Source: JBCFAY01 sp038562375 (lineage in GTDB: Bacteria > Bacillota > Clostridia > Christensenellales > CAG-138). Taken from it: DNA of 36,398 nucleotides. Shown here in pieces: positions 1-8,123 of this stretch (the stretch's first letter is position 1; every line of letters starts with the position of its first letter). The notes beneath the pieces were generated by a model, which was given only the letters and a program-made list of their open reading frames with translations, was not told the origin of the DNA and searched no databases. The stretch is from contig JBCFAY010000029.1 of the NCBI GenBank assembly GCA_038562375.1, positions 1 to 36,398 of the forward strand, in the 5' to 3' direction. Both the position numbers and the translations under genes were made by a program.

Positions 1-2
1 AA

Positions 3-152
3 TACAAGTACACCTCGCGCGAGGGCATTGCCCGCTGCAAGAAAATGGGCGTTAAGAACCTGCCGTCGCTGTACATTAACGGCAAACTCGCTTACGCCTC
101 GATCATCCCCGGCCACGAGGAGCTCTACGAGAAAATCAGGGGTTCGTTCTAA
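3..152 (+). CDS. Thioredoxin-fold protein, C-terminal fragment (5' end outside window)
   Basis: The frame is open from the left edge and ends at TAA 150-152, giving about 49 residues. The segment KNLPSLYINGKL followed by PGHEELYEKI resembles the end of a thioredoxin-like domain: a cis-proline (LPS), a beta strand with a turn (INGK), and a final helix. The catalytic Cys region would lie upstream and is not visible, so redox activity cannot be judged. A shared terminator follows 22 bp later. The fold is reasonably likely; the specific function is unknown. Confidence 0.5.
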   Translation, partial: YKYTSREGIARCKKMGVKNLPSLYINGKLAYASIIPGHEELYEKIRGSF

Positions 153-173
153 GCTCCTGAAAAACAACAAGCA

Positions 174-200
174 AGCCGCCGTGATATCACGGCGGCTTTA
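174..200. terminator. Bidirectional terminator between convergent genes
   Basis: A perfect 24-bp palindrome (arms AGCCGCCGTGAT / ATCACGGCGGCT, 174-197) is followed by TTA on the plus strand. It lies between the end of the thioredoxin-like gene (152) and the end of the minus-strand lacI-type gene (240), where a shared terminator is expected. The T-tract is short. Confidence 0.65.
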
Positions 201-239
201 CTCTCAATGATTCCAGTGCGGCATCTCAAGCGCGTTGCG

Positions 240-1280
240 TCAAGACTCCGGCGCGGGGCCGGTGGAAGAGCGCAGCACCAGCTGAAGCGGATATAGGATC
301 TGCACATAGGGGCGGTTCGGTTCGCTCAGGCGCTTTAAAAGCACCTCCGCCGCGTGCGCGCCCATATCGTAGGAAGATGCGTCCAAAGTCGTCAGCGGCG
401 GATTAAACTCGCCGCTTCCCGGCTCGTTGTTGAAGCCGACGATCGAAATATCGTCCGGGATCCGATATCCCTTGGCAGCGGCCGCGCCGACCGCTCCCAG
501 CGCCATCGTATCGGTCGCGACGAATACCGCCGTGGGCGGCTCGGGCAGTGCCAGCAGGCGGGTCATGCTTTCCCAGCCGCCGCGCGGGCTCCAATCGCCC
601 ATTCCCACATAGTCCGCAACAAACGGGAGCTTCTGCGCCGCAAGCGCCTGCTTAAAAGCGTACAGCCGCTGTTTGCTGCTGATGCCCGACTTATCGCCGA
701 GTATTATAGCGATCTTATGGTGGCCGAGGCCCGAGAGATGCTCTATGACGCGGTTCACCCCGTCGTCGATATCGAGGAAAAAGGCGTCGTACTCCCCGCC
801 GGGCGCGACCCGCTCGATGAGCACCCTCGCCGCCTTTTCGGGCAAAAGCTCGACCGGCGGCGTCCCGCCCGTGGAGCTTACAAATATCACGCCGTCGATC
901 CAATAGTTGTGCAGGTTTTTACAGATGAACCGCTCGCGCTCCCGATCCTCCGCCGAGCTTGCCATGATCAGCCCGTAATGCTCCTGCTCCAGCGTTTTTT
1001 GGACGCCCGCAGCAAAATTGGCGAACGCAAGGTTCTGGATGTTCGGCACGATCAGCGCCACCGTCTTGCTCGAGGAGGTCTGCAGCCCTCGCCCGAAAGG
1101 ATTGGGCGTGTAATTCAGTTCATCGATGGCCGAGCGCACGGACTCCAGCGTTTCGCCGTTGAGCAGTTCGGGATGGTTGATCGCGCGGGAGACGGTCGAA
1201 TGTGACACTCCGGCACGGCGCGCCACATCTTTGAGCGTTGCAGGAACCACCATTACTGGCCTGCCTCTTTTCTGCCTCAT
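240..1280 (-). CDS. LacI/GalR-family transcriptional regulator
   Basis: A protein of about 346 residues of normal LacI-family length. The N-terminus holds the helix-turn-helix (ATLKDVARRAGVSHSTVSRA, about residues 13-32) and hinge helix region, followed by a periplasmic-binding-protein-like effector domain (VALIVPNIQN, GVIFVSS, AVFVATDTMALG, DISIVGFNN). I chose ATG 1280 because GAAGGGGA lies about 10 bases upstream and MRQKRGRP immediately precedes the HTH; the frame stays open upstream but adds unrelated sequence. It diverges from the methyltransferase operon, and the intervening DNA contains LacI-type palindromes, so local control of that operon is likely. Effector ligands of this family are usually sugars or purines (as in PurR); which one applies here cannot be read from the sequence. 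Confidence 0.92.
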   Translation of the reverse strand: MRQKRGRPVMVVPATLKDVARRAGVSHSTVSRAINHPELLNGETLESVRSAIDELNYTPNPFGRGLQTSSSKTVALIVPNIQNLAFANFAAGVQKTLEQEHYGLIMASSAEDRERERFICKNLHNYWIDGVIFVSSTGGTPPVELLPEKAARVLIERVAPGGEYDAFFLDIDDGVNRVIEHLSGLGHHKIAIILGDKSGISSKQRLYAFKQALAAQKLPFVADYVGMGDWSPRGGWESMTRLLALPEPPTAVFVATDTMALGAVGAAAAKGYRIPDDISIVGFNNEPGSGEFNPPLTTLDASSYDMGAHAAEVLLKRLSEPNRPYVQILYPLQLVLRSSTGPAPES

Positions 1281-1508
1281 CCGGTTGAATTCCCCTTCGC
1301 AATGAGTACTTTGGATCCCGGTACCTAAAATCCCCGGCGGCTGCGCCGCAGTTAACGCGCTATGGAAACCCTGCAGGCGCAAAGCCCGCTTATCCGCACG
1401 ATCAGCAGCCGGCGCCCCAACACATGCATATATAGACGCAAACGCTGAACAGAAAATGCAAAATCGCGACTGAACATGTGTGCATACAAGACCGTTGGAT
1501 ACATAAAC

Positions 1509-1537
1509 ATTATATAGAAGATTGTGCTGTATTACAA
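1509..1537 (-). promoter_or_regulatory. Promoter of the lacI-type gene
   Basis: On the minus strand, TTGTAA (1537-1532) and TATAAT (1514-1509) are separated by 17 bp. The predicted start near 1502 leaves a 5' leader of about 220 nt before ATG 1280. That leader contains TGAACATGTGTGCAT (1471-1485), which shares ATGCACAC (in inverse orientation) with the operator candidate at 1662-1680. Confidence 0.5.
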
Positions 1538-1624
1538 GCATATTACTTCAGTTACGCACATATGGGCAAGTAAATTATAAGTATCCATTAAAATTTACAA
1601 AAAAATTTGGCGTGGAAGCAGGAT

Positions 1625-1652
1625 TTTGATTATTATCGTAGAATTATATACT
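1625..1652 (+). promoter_or_regulatory. Candidate promoter of the 20-kb methyltransferase operon
   Basis: TTTGAT (1625-1630) and TATACT (1647-1652) are spaced by 16 bp; TTGATT one base later, with 15-bp spacing, is an alternative -35. The start would fall near 1659, directly upstream of the palindrome at 1663-1680, a normal arrangement for repression. The leader to the first ATG (1905) is about 245 nt. Confidence 0.4.
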
Positions 1653-1658
1653 TGCAAA

Positions 1659-1856
1659 CTGATGCACACGTTAACATGTGATTTTCCTGAACCGACTGCC
1701 CTGCACACGAAATTCAGCAACGCCCAATGATCAGCGCCGCATGCACAGCGGCGCAAGCCGATTCCAAAAGCGCGGTTTTCCCTTAGTTTATTAGCAATTT
1801 CGACTTTTTCACCATCCGGAATGCGTCGGATTTTCAATACGGCAGGCACGCTTTTA
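1659..1856 (+). other. Operon 5' leader; one short hairpin, no recognised riboswitch
   Basis: No coding frame here has a convincing ribosome site. A 7-bp hairpin (GCGCCGC 1734-1740 pairing with GCGGCGC 1748-1754) and T-rich segments follow. I looked for a cobalamin riboswitch because of the corrinoid genes and saw no B12-box-like sequence. Confidence 0.35.
1663..1680. promoter_or_regulatory. Candidate LacI-family operator at the operon start site
   Basis: CACACGTTAACATGTG (1665-1680) is a near-perfect inverted repeat (14 of 16 positions symmetric). In register, TGCACACGTTAACA (1663-1676) fits 8 of the 10 defined positions of the LacI/CcpA-type consensus TGWNANCGNTNWCA. Its position just after the predicted -10 would suit a repressor site. 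Confidence 0.4.
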
Positions 1857-1870
1857 CGACAACGTTTTCA
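1857..1870. promoter_or_regulatory. cre-like LacI/CcpA-family operator upstream of the corrinoid gene
   Basis: CGACAACGTTTTCA matches 9 of 10 defined positions of TGWNANCGNTNWCA and has the central CG and dyad symmetry typical of LacI-family sites. It ends 21 bp before the AGGAGG ribosome site (1891-1896). It could be bound by the adjacent regulator as a roadblock or by a global CcpA protein; sequence alone cannot separate these. Confidence 0.5.
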
Positions 1871-1904
1871 AATAACGCCATCGTTACTAAAGGAGGAAAC
1901 CCAA

Positions 1905-2570
1905 ATGCCAAGTATCTTTGAGAGGATTGCGGATGCCGTTTACGACGGCGATTGCGATCAGGTCGCACTGCTCGCCCAGGAGGTGCTCGATCAAAACATC
2001 GACGCCAACGAGGCGATCAACAAGGGCGGCGTCGTCGCGCTCGAGCGCTTGGGAGAAGCGTTCGACAACCTGGAGGTCTTCCTGCCGGAGCTGATGCTCG
2101 GCGGCGAAGCCATGAAAATGCTCATCGATAAGCTGTCCGTCCGCTTTGAAGGTTCGGAAAGCGCTTATCTTGGCACCGTCGTGATCGGCTGCGCGAAGGG
2201 CGATCTTCACGATATCGGGAAGAACCTTGTGGCGACGCAGCTCGCCGTCAACGGTTTTAAGGTATATGACCTCGGCACGGATGTTGCCGTCAACAAGTTT
2301 ATCGATAAGGCGCGCGAGGTAGACGCGGACATTATCGCCGTATCCTCGCTTTTGACGACTTCGGCATATTATCAGGGCGAGCTCGTGCAGCGCCTCAAGG
2401 CGGAAAACCTTAAGTCGCAGTACAAGGTCATCGTCGGCGGCGGCCCCATCACCGCAAATTGGACGCGCAGCATCGAGGCGGACGGGTATGCGCGCACCGC
2501 GCACCTTGCGGTCGATCTTTGCAAGACGCTGATGCGGCAGCCCGCCGAGGCCCCGCTGATCTTCGAGTAA
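1905..2570 (+). CDS. Methyltransferase corrinoid (cobalamin-binding) protein, MtmC/MtbC/MttC-like
   Basis: A 221-residue protein with the two-part layout of the small corrinoid carriers: an N-terminal helical cap domain (about residues 1-88) and a Rossmann-like B12-binding domain (about 89-215). The signature GDLHDIGKNL sits at 99-108, with His102 of DxHxxG as the predicted lower axial cobalt ligand. A conserved GGGP loop follows near 183-186. The chosen ATG has AGGAGG eight bases upstream. In the known methylamine systems this protein accepts a methyl group from its substrate-specific methyltransferase and passes it to CoM or tetrahydrofolate. The next gene encodes such a methyltransferase, so the pair should act together in the cytoplasm. 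No reductive activator (RamA/RACo-like) gene is visible in the window. Confidence 0.93.
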   Translation: MPSIFERIADAVYDGDCDQVALLAQEVLDQNIDANEAINKGGVVALERLGEAFDNLEVFLPELMLGGEAMKMLIDKLSVRFEGSESAYLGTVVIGCAKGDLHDIGKNLVATQLAVNGFKVYDLGTDVAVNKFIDKAREVDADIIAVSSLLTTSAYYQGELVQRLKAENLKSQYKVIVGGGPITANWTRSIEADGYARTAHLAVDLCKTLMRQPAEAPLIFE

Positions 2571-2598
2571 ATCTACCCATTTATATAGGAGGAAAACT

Positions 2599-3993
2599 AT
2601 GAGCCACTCGATCAAAGAAGTCATCCGCTATATGGACCGGGCGAAAACCGGCAAGCGCGTCCTCAGGGATGAATGGGATTATAAAATCGTGCCCCAGACG
2701 CTCAAGGAGGTCGCCAAGGAGTTCCATCTGGAAAAGACCTGCGATCCCCAGAACCCTGTCAACGCGGATACCGAGCTCGCGGACGTTTACTATAAGGCGG
2801 GCATCGAGGCCGCGCTGCGCCTCGGCCTGTACAACGAGGATACCGAGACCGTGATCACCGTCACGCCGGAAGAGCTGCTCGCAGGGATCAATGCCGCGCC
2901 GGCGGAGCTTGCGCTCGGCTCCGAAGCGGAACGCGTCGTCATCAAGGCCCGCAAACCGTCGGATCCCTATCCCCCGACGTTCGGCGGCCCGCTCTCGATC
3001 CAAATGAACGAAGAATACTACGTCCCGCTGATCGAAACCGCGCTAAAAAGCCGCCTCGTGGACGTGCACGAAGGCCCGTCGCTCGATACGATCTACGGCT
3101 CGCCGCTTTTGGCGAACACCCCGTACGAGACCGCCGCGGCGTTCTACGAAGTACAGCTTCGCAAGCAGGCGCAGTACAATGCGGGCAGGCAGGGAATGCC
3201 CAACATGCTCATCTCCTCGAGCAGCACCGAGTACGGCAACCTTGCCGCTTTCGGGATGCTCCCGCAGCCGCAGATCGCTCTGGTGCTCATCCCCTCCGCT
3301 CTCAAGACCAATTTCTGCTCGCTGCACAAGGTGATACAGACGCTCGCGCTCGGCGGCTACATCGAGTCCGGCTCGCCCAACATGATGGGCGGCTATACCG
3401 GCGGCCCCGAATGCTCCGCCATCGCCTCCGTCGCGGACGACGTGCTCCAGTATTCGATCCATCAGGCGCATCTCTCGGGCGCGCCGGTGTACGACCTGCG
3501 CTATTCGGGCAACTGCGGCCGCCACGCGACCTGGTCGCAGAGCATCTCCACGCAGGCCGTGGCGCGCAATTCCCACCTGATCATGCTCAAGACCATCAAC
3601 CAGGTGGCCGGCCCCTGCACCGAGATGTTCTATCAGGAGACCATCACGGGATTCGTCGCCGCCGCCGCGTCCGGGCTGACCTATACGATCGCGCCGCGCT
3701 CCGCGGGGGGTAAGTATAAGAACCACCTCACCCCGCTTGAAATCTGGTATGCGTCCGCCGTATTCAAAGGCGCCGCGACGCTCTCGCTCGAGGCGGCCAA
3801 TGAGATCGTCAAGGAGCTCATCCCCAAATACGAGAAGCTGCACGCGGATCCGCCCATCGGCAAGAGCCTGCCGGAGCTCTACGACATGAAGACCATGCGC
3901 CCGACCGAAGAGCATCTTAACCTGTACATGAAGATGCGCGAAGAAGCGATCCGCCTCGGCGTTAAAATGCCGCCCGACGGCGTGTTGTGCTAA
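2599..3993 (+). CDS. MtmB-type (monomethylamine:corrinoid) methyltransferase homologue without pyrrolysine
   Basis: The 464 residues match MtmB over the whole length (archaeal MtmB is about 458). Shared segments are AGRQGM (195-200), GGYTGG (264-269), AGPCTEM (337-343) and YDMKTMRPTEE (428-438). Archaeal MtmB carries pyrrolysine (in-frame amber codon) at 202 in the stretch AGRPGMGV-Pyl-GPET; here the aligned residue is Met203 (ATG, 3205-3207) in AGRQGMPNM, and there is no in-frame TAG. The MttB superfamily has well-studied non-pyrrolysine members (MtgB for glycine betaine, for example); the same change in an MtmB-like protein suggests a substrate other than monomethylamine. It follows the corrinoid gene by 28 bp. 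Family assignment is firm; substrate unknown. Confidence 0.88.
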   Translation: MSHSIKEVIRYMDRAKTGKRVLRDEWDYKIVPQTLKEVAKEFHLEKTCDPQNPVNADTELADVYYKAGIEAALRLGLYNEDTETVITVTPEELLAGINAAPAELALGSEAERVVIKARKPSDPYPPTFGGPLSIQMNEEYYVPLIETALKSRLVDVHEGPSLDTIYGSPLLANTPYETAAAFYEVQLRKQAQYNAGRQGMPNMLISSSSTEYGNLAAFGMLPQPQIALVLIPSALKTNFCSLHKVIQTLALGGYIESGSPNMMGGYTGGPECSAIASVADDVLQYSIHQAHLSGAPVYDLRYSGNCGRHATWSQSISTQAVARNSHLIMLKTINQVAGPCTEMFYQETITGFVAAAASGLTYTIAPRSAGGKYKNHLTPLEIWYASAVFKGAATLSLEAANEIVKELIPKYEKLHADPPIGKSLPELYDMKTMRPTEEHLNLYMKMREEAIRLGVKMPPDGVLC

Positions 3994-4053
3994 TACAATT
4001 GGGGCGGCCCCGCACGCTGTCCCATACATAATCCCCCTGTTCTCCCTGCAAGT

Positions 4054-4081
4054 CATGCCGCGCAATCGCTTGCGCGGCATG
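4054..4081 (+). other. Strong intercistronic hairpin without T-tract
   Basis: Perfect 12-bp arms CATGCCGCGCAA (4054-4065) and TTGCGCGGCATG (4070-4081) with a TCGC loop are followed by GC-rich sequence, not Ts. It sits in the 180-bp gap between the methyltransferase and kinase genes. An RNA-stabilising or processing element protecting the first two messages is more likely than a terminator. Confidence 0.6.
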
Positions 4082-4173
4082 GCCCGGGCAGGTCCCTCGC
4101 AATCCCGTTTCGAGGATCTGCTTGAATAAGCTGCGGTGGAGTTCGACGCTTTCGTGTGAAAGGAATGAGCGAT

Positions 4174-5622
4174 ATGAAAAAAGCGCGCGTTCTTGTTTAC
4201 GACGTCGGAACCTCCTCGCTAAAGCTCGTGCTCTATGACCGCGAGGGTCTGGTGCTCGAACAGCGCTCCATCCCCTATGATTATCAAACCCCCAACCCCG
4301 ATTGGGCAGAGATCGATCCCGCCGTTTGGGCGGACGCTCTGTTCGCGGGGTTAGGGGTGTTTGCCGAAAAAGGGCTTTTGAGCGAACTCGAGGCCATCTC
4401 CGGAACCGGCCAGATGCACTCCGGGGTGCTCCTTGACGCCGAGGGCAGGGCTTTGAACCCCTGCATCCTCTGGCTGGACCGCCGCGCAGAGCAGGAGACG
4501 CTCGAGCTGAACGAGATGTTCCGTCTGCCGCCCTTCATGCTCAACACGACCTACACGCTTTCGAAGCTCTTCTGGCTGAAAAAGCACATGCCGGAGATCT
4601 TGTCCGCGGCCAAGCATTTGATTCTCCCGAAGGACTACTTACGATATCTTCTTACCGGCGTCATCGCGACCGACGCGACCGAAGGCGTCGGCGCGGCGCT
4701 GCTCAATTGGAGCACCGGCCTTTGGGCAAAGGAGCGGCTCGAGCGGATCGGCATCGACCCGAGCATACTGCCGGAAATACTCCCCGCGGACGCCGAGGCC
4801 GGATCGATCCTGCCCGAGGTCGCCCAGAGGTTTGGGATTCCTTCAGACGTCAAGATCTTTACCGGCTACGGCGACATGGTGGCGCTTTTAGGCGGCGCGC
4901 CGCACGCGCCCGGAAGGCTCGTGTATTCGCTGGGCACCTCGTCGATGTTCTTTACGCTGATAAACGAGGCGAACAAAACCGCCGCCGAAAACAGTCTCTA
5001 CACGCTTACGCTCAACGGCATCCACCTCTTCGGCGGGGTCAGTTCCACCACGGGCGCCTCGCAGATGTGGTTTTATGAAAACATCTACGGGCAGGGCACG
5101 CTCGATGAAATGGTTGAGGACGCCTGGACGGTCCCTCCCGGATGCACAGGCCTCGTGTTCCTCCCCTACCTTGCGGGCGAGCGCAGCCCCTATTGGAGCG
5201 ACCGCATCTCGGGCGGCTTCTACGGGGCGCGTCTCCAGCACGATAAGAAGCATTTTGCCCGCGCTATGCTCGAAGGCGTCGCCTACAGCATAAAGCACAT
5301 GATTGAGCTTTATGAGGAAAGCGGCGTTCCCATCCGCGAGATTGCGCTTGCCGCCGGAGGCGTAAAAACCAAGGGCTGGCCGCAATTGATATCGGACGTT
5401 ACGGGACTGCCCGTCGCGATCTACGCGGGGCAGGACACCGTCACCAAAGTCGTGCACGCAATGTGCGCGAGCAGGTTGGACGGGAGCGGCTTTAACGAGG
5501 CGCTGCTCCAATCGTTCGGCGAGCCGAAAAGGCTCTCGCCGGATGCCGCCCACCGAGAGGAATATGATAGAAGTTACCGGCGCTACCGTCGCTTTTCCTC
5601 GTTCGCGGCGCAATGCGACTGA
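4174..5622 (+). CDS. FGGY-family carbohydrate kinase, xylulokinase-like
   Basis: About 482 residues, normal for the family. Seen: the N-terminal phosphate motif VYDVGTSSLKLVLYD, the substrate loop GTGQMHSGV and ILWLDRR, GYGDM (catalytic Asp region), LGTSSMFF, FLPYLAGERSPYW, and the C-terminal AAGGVKTKGWPQLISD. These resemble XylB more than glycerol kinase. ATG 4174 is preferred over the in-frame GTG 4156 and ATG 4165 because AAGGA lies nine bases before it. Family members phosphorylate sugars or polyols with ATP. In this operon it may act on the carbon skeleton left after demethylation or deamination, or on a ketose made by the neighbouring dehydrogenases. The sugar cannot be assigned. Confidence 0.9.
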   Translation: MKKARVLVYDVGTSSLKLVLYDREGLVLEQRSIPYDYQTPNPDWAEIDPAVWADALFAGLGVFAEKGLLSELEAISGTGQMHSGVLLDAEGRALNPCILWLDRRAEQETLELNEMFRLPPFMLNTTYTLSKLFWLKKHMPEILSAAKHLILPKDYLRYLLTGVIATDATEGVGAALLNWSTGLWAKERLERIGIDPSILPEILPADAEAGSILPEVAQRFGIPSDVKIFTGYGDMVALLGGAPHAPGRLVYSLGTSSMFFTLINEANKTAAENSLYTLTLNGIHLFGGVSSTTGASQMWFYENIYGQGTLDEMVEDAWTVPPGCTGLVFLPYLAGERSPYWSDRISGGFYGARLQHDKKHFARAMLEGVAYSIKHMIELYEESGVPIREIALAAGGVKTKGWPQLISDVTGLPVAIYAGQDTVTKVVHAMCASRLDGSGFNEALLQSFGEPKRLSPDAAHREEYDRSYRRYRRFSSFAAQCD

Positions 5623-5645
5623 CAAATTTGAAAGGAGCCTGATGT

Positions 5646-6995
5646 ATGCAATCCGCTGAAATCGTACAGAATCTGGCGGCGATCGTCGGAGAGGAGCATG
5701 TGACGGACGAGAAGTTCATCCTCGCGACCTACACGCAGGACTTCGCGACCTATCCGCCCTCCTGGCCGACTGTGGTCGTAAGGCCCCGCACCACCGAGGA
5801 GATCTCCAAGATCATGAAGTTCTGCAACGAGCACAAGATCCCCGTTTCGCCGCGCGGCGGCGGTTCCGCCCAGGAGGGCGGCTGCCTCGCGGTCGAGGGC
5901 GGGATCGTGCTTGAAACGCTGCGCATGAACACGATCCTCGAGATGGACAAAACCAACAACACCGTCACCGTCGAGGCCGGCGTGACGTTTGCGTCGCTGA
6001 TGGATAAGCTCGAGAAGAACGGGCAGAAGATCGGCGTCGCGCCCTCGGGCGCGATCCCCGGCACCGTCGGCGCGCACATGTCTCGGCCGGGCGTCGGCTG
6101 GGGCAACATCAAGTACAGCAGCCAGGGGGACCAGGTGCTCGGCGTTACCGCGGTATTGCCAAACGGCGATATCATCCGCACCGGCACGGCAGCCAACCCC
6201 GACGCGGACTGCTTCTACCGCTACTGCCTCGGGCCGGACCTCACGGGCCTCTTCATCGGCGCGGAGGGCGCGTACGGCATCGTCACCGAGGCCACGCTTC
6301 GCACCTACGCCTTCCCCGAGGAAATCTACCTCGAGCGCTATATCGGCAGCGACCTGCACGACGTGGTGGAGATCTTCCAGAAGATTGCGTTCCACGAGCT
6401 GACCTGCTACGTCTCCTGCCCGGTCATCAAGGAGGGCTTCATCCTCTTCGACATCAACATCGAGGGCTTTAAGGACGAGAACAAGCTCCGCCTCGCGCGC
6501 GTTCGCGATATCATCGCGCGCTACAAGAGCGTGCGCTTCGTCGGCCCGGACGCGCCGATGGAGTTCTGGCGCAACCGCTGGTACAACACCGGAACCGAGT
6601 TTGCCGAGGGCGTCGCCGGACCCGTCAACTACTTCCTGCCCTACGACAAGCTCGAGGAAGCGACGCTGATCATGCGCGGCATCATGGACAAATACGGCAT
6701 CAAGAACTACGCGCAGCAGATGTTCATCGGGCCGTCCTGCTCCGAGCACGTGAGCCTGATGTTCCACTATCCCAACGACAAGGAAGAGTACGCCAAAATC
6801 TCCAAAGCCTGCGACGAAATGATGAAGAAGAGCCTCGAGCTCGGCGGCGGCCCGTACTCAAAGGGGCGGCTGTGGGGCCCGTACCTCGAAGAACATCTGG
6901 GGGGCACGGGGTACTGGAAGCTCGCGCAGCAGATCAAGGCCTGGCTCGATCCGAACAACATCATGAACCCGGGCGTCTGCGGCCTCAACGCGTAG
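5646..6995 (+). CDS. FAD-linked oxidoreductase, GlcD/D-lactate-dehydrogenase-like (PCMH fold)
   Basis: A protein of 449 residues with an N-terminal PCMH-type FAD-binding domain. The flavin-binding loop PRGGGSAQEGG (69-79) is followed by VEAGVTFASLMDKL, by PSGAIPGTVGAHMSRPGVG, and by GLFIGAEGAYGIVTEATL. The C-terminal cap ends in the typical WLDPNNIMNPG. Family members oxidise 2-hydroxy acids or related alcohols and pass electrons to an Fe-S partner. The next gene, 16 bp downstream, encodes exactly such a partner (two ferredoxin-type clusters plus CCG domains), so a GlcD-GlcF-like complex is likely. No EtfAB genes are visible. The electron acceptor and the oxidised substrate are not known. Confidence 0.9.
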   Translation: MQSAEIVQNLAAIVGEEHVTDEKFILATYTQDFATYPPSWPTVVVRPRTTEEISKIMKFCNEHKIPVSPRGGGSAQEGGCLAVEGGIVLETLRMNTILEMDKTNNTVTVEAGVTFASLMDKLEKNGQKIGVAPSGAIPGTVGAHMSRPGVGWGNIKYSSQGDQVLGVTAVLPNGDIIRTGTAANPDADCFYRYCLGPDLTGLFIGAEGAYGIVTEATLRTYAFPEEIYLERYIGSDLHDVVEIFQKIAFHELTCYVSCPVIKEGFILFDINIEGFKDENKLRLARVRDIIARYKSVRFVGPDAPMEFWRNRWYNTGTEFAEGVAGPVNYFLPYDKLEEATLIMRGIMDKYGIKNYAQQMFIGPSCSEHVSLMFHYPNDKEEYAKISKACDEMMKKSLELGGGPYSKGRLWGPYLEEHLGGTGYWKLAQQIKAWLDPNNIMNPGVCGLNA

Positions 6996-7011
6996 GAAAG
7001 GAGAGAGGACA

Positions 7012-8121
7012 ATGCTGGAAAAGTATCTTGATAAACTGTACAACTGTTCTCGCTGCGGGCTCTGCCGCCATTGGGGCTGGAACGGCGTCGAGGATGTCTG
7101 CCCCGTCTACAAACATACCACGCAGTATGAGACCGAGTATACGCGCGGGCGCGTCAAGCTCGCCAAATCGCTCGCGGAAAACACGCTCGAACCCAACGAG
7201 CTGATGACAAAGCACATACTCGAGTGCACGCTCTGCGGCCGGTGCGAGGTATGCTGCCCCTGCGATATCCCCATCCATGAGGCGTTCCAGGCCATGCGCT
7301 CGGATCTCGCCGCGAAGGGCTACACCATGCCCATCTATGAAAAGTCCGCCGAGATGATCGCCAAGGAGCACAATCCTTACGGTCCCGCCGAAACGAAGAT
7401 CGAGGAACGCGAGCTCAACAAGCTCGCCAAGGTGCTCTATTACCCCGGCTGCACGATCAATCGCCGCGCGAACGAGCTCAAGGAACACATCGAATCCGTC
7501 TTTCAAAAGCTCGGGATCGAGTACAACCTCTATACCGAGGATACCTGCTGCGGCTTCCCGCTCTACGACACGGGGATGCAGGGCGGCATGAAGGACGCCG
7601 CCGAGGTGACCTTAAAGAACTTCGAGCGCTATAAGCCCGACATCGTCGTCACCTCCTGCCCCGGCTGCCTGCGCGCGATCCGAGATCTCTGGCGGAAGGT
7701 GGGCGCGAAGCACGACTATCTCGTGCTCGACATCTCCGAGTTCCTCCTGCCAAAGCTCAAAGACCGCGGCATCAAGAAGGACACCATCGTCACCTGGCAC
7801 GATCCCTGCGTGCTCGGCCGGCACATGGGCGATTATGAGACCCCGCGCGACGTCATCCGCGCCGTAGAGGGCACCAAGCTCGTGGAGATGGCTGAACATC
7901 ACGATAAGGCAGCGTGCTGCGGCGCAGGCGGCGCCGTATTCTCGGGCTTCTACAAGCTCGCGCAGGAAATCGGCAAGGACCGCATCGCGCAGGCTGAAGA
8001 TACCGGGGCCGAGGATCTTCTGACCTCCTGCCCGACATGCTATCTCAACCTCAGCCGCGCCGCGCGCAAATCCGATATCAAGGTGCGCTACGTCACCGAC
8101 CTGCTCGACGAGGTGCTCTAA
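7012..8121 (+). CDS. (Fe-S)-binding protein with two CCG domains, GlcF/heterodisulfide-reductase-like
   Basis: 369 residues. The N-terminus carries two 4Fe-4S ferredoxin-type motifs (Cys12, 15, 18 and Cys30 before Pro; Cys72, 75, 78 and 82 before the second Cys-Pro region). Two CCG/cysteine-rich domains follow: YYPGCTINRRA with CCGFPLYDTG and SCPGC, then WHDPCVLGRHMG with ACCGAGGAVFSG and SCPTC. This is the layout of glycolate oxidase GlcF and HdrD-like proteins. It probably takes electrons from the flavoprotein just upstream; the partner downstream in the chain is not encoded here. There are no membrane segments. The gene ends two bases before the next ATG, consistent with translational coupling. 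Confidence 0.92.
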   Translation: MLEKYLDKLYNCSRCGLCRHWGWNGVEDVCPVYKHTTQYETEYTRGRVKLAKSLAENTLEPNELMTKHILECTLCGRCEVCCPCDIPIHEAFQAMRSDLAAKGYTMPIYEKSAEMIAKEHNPYGPAETKIEERELNKLAKVLYYPGCTINRRANELKEHIESVFQKLGIEYNLYTEDTCCGFPLYDTGMQGGMKDAAEVTLKNFERYKPDIVVTSCPGCLRAIRDLWRKVGAKHDYLVLDISEFLLPKLKDRGIKKDTIVTWHDPCVLGRHMGDYETPRDVIRAVEGTKLVEMAEHHDKAACCGAGGAVFSGFYKLAQEIGKDRIAQAEDTGAEDLLTSCPTCYLNLSRAARKSDIKVRYVTDLLDEVL

Positions 8122-8123
8122 GC

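Noticed and set aside
354..1205. Long plus-strand open frame opposite the lacI-type gene
   Set aside because: It is antisense to a clear LacI coding frame, rich in Arg/Ala as expected for a shadow frame in GC-rich DNA.
1659..1904. Cobalamin riboswitch in the operon leader
   Set aside because: Expected from the corrinoid genes, but no B12-box-like sequence or matching core could be found.
1887..2624. Long minus-strand open frame opposite the corrinoid gene
   Set aside because: The plus strand carries the DxHxxG corrinoid protein; the minus frame has no recognisable domain or ribosome site.
2599..3993. Pyrrolysine (in-frame TAG) in the methyltransferase gene
   Set aside because: The frame is open from start to TAA, and the aligned codon is ATG.
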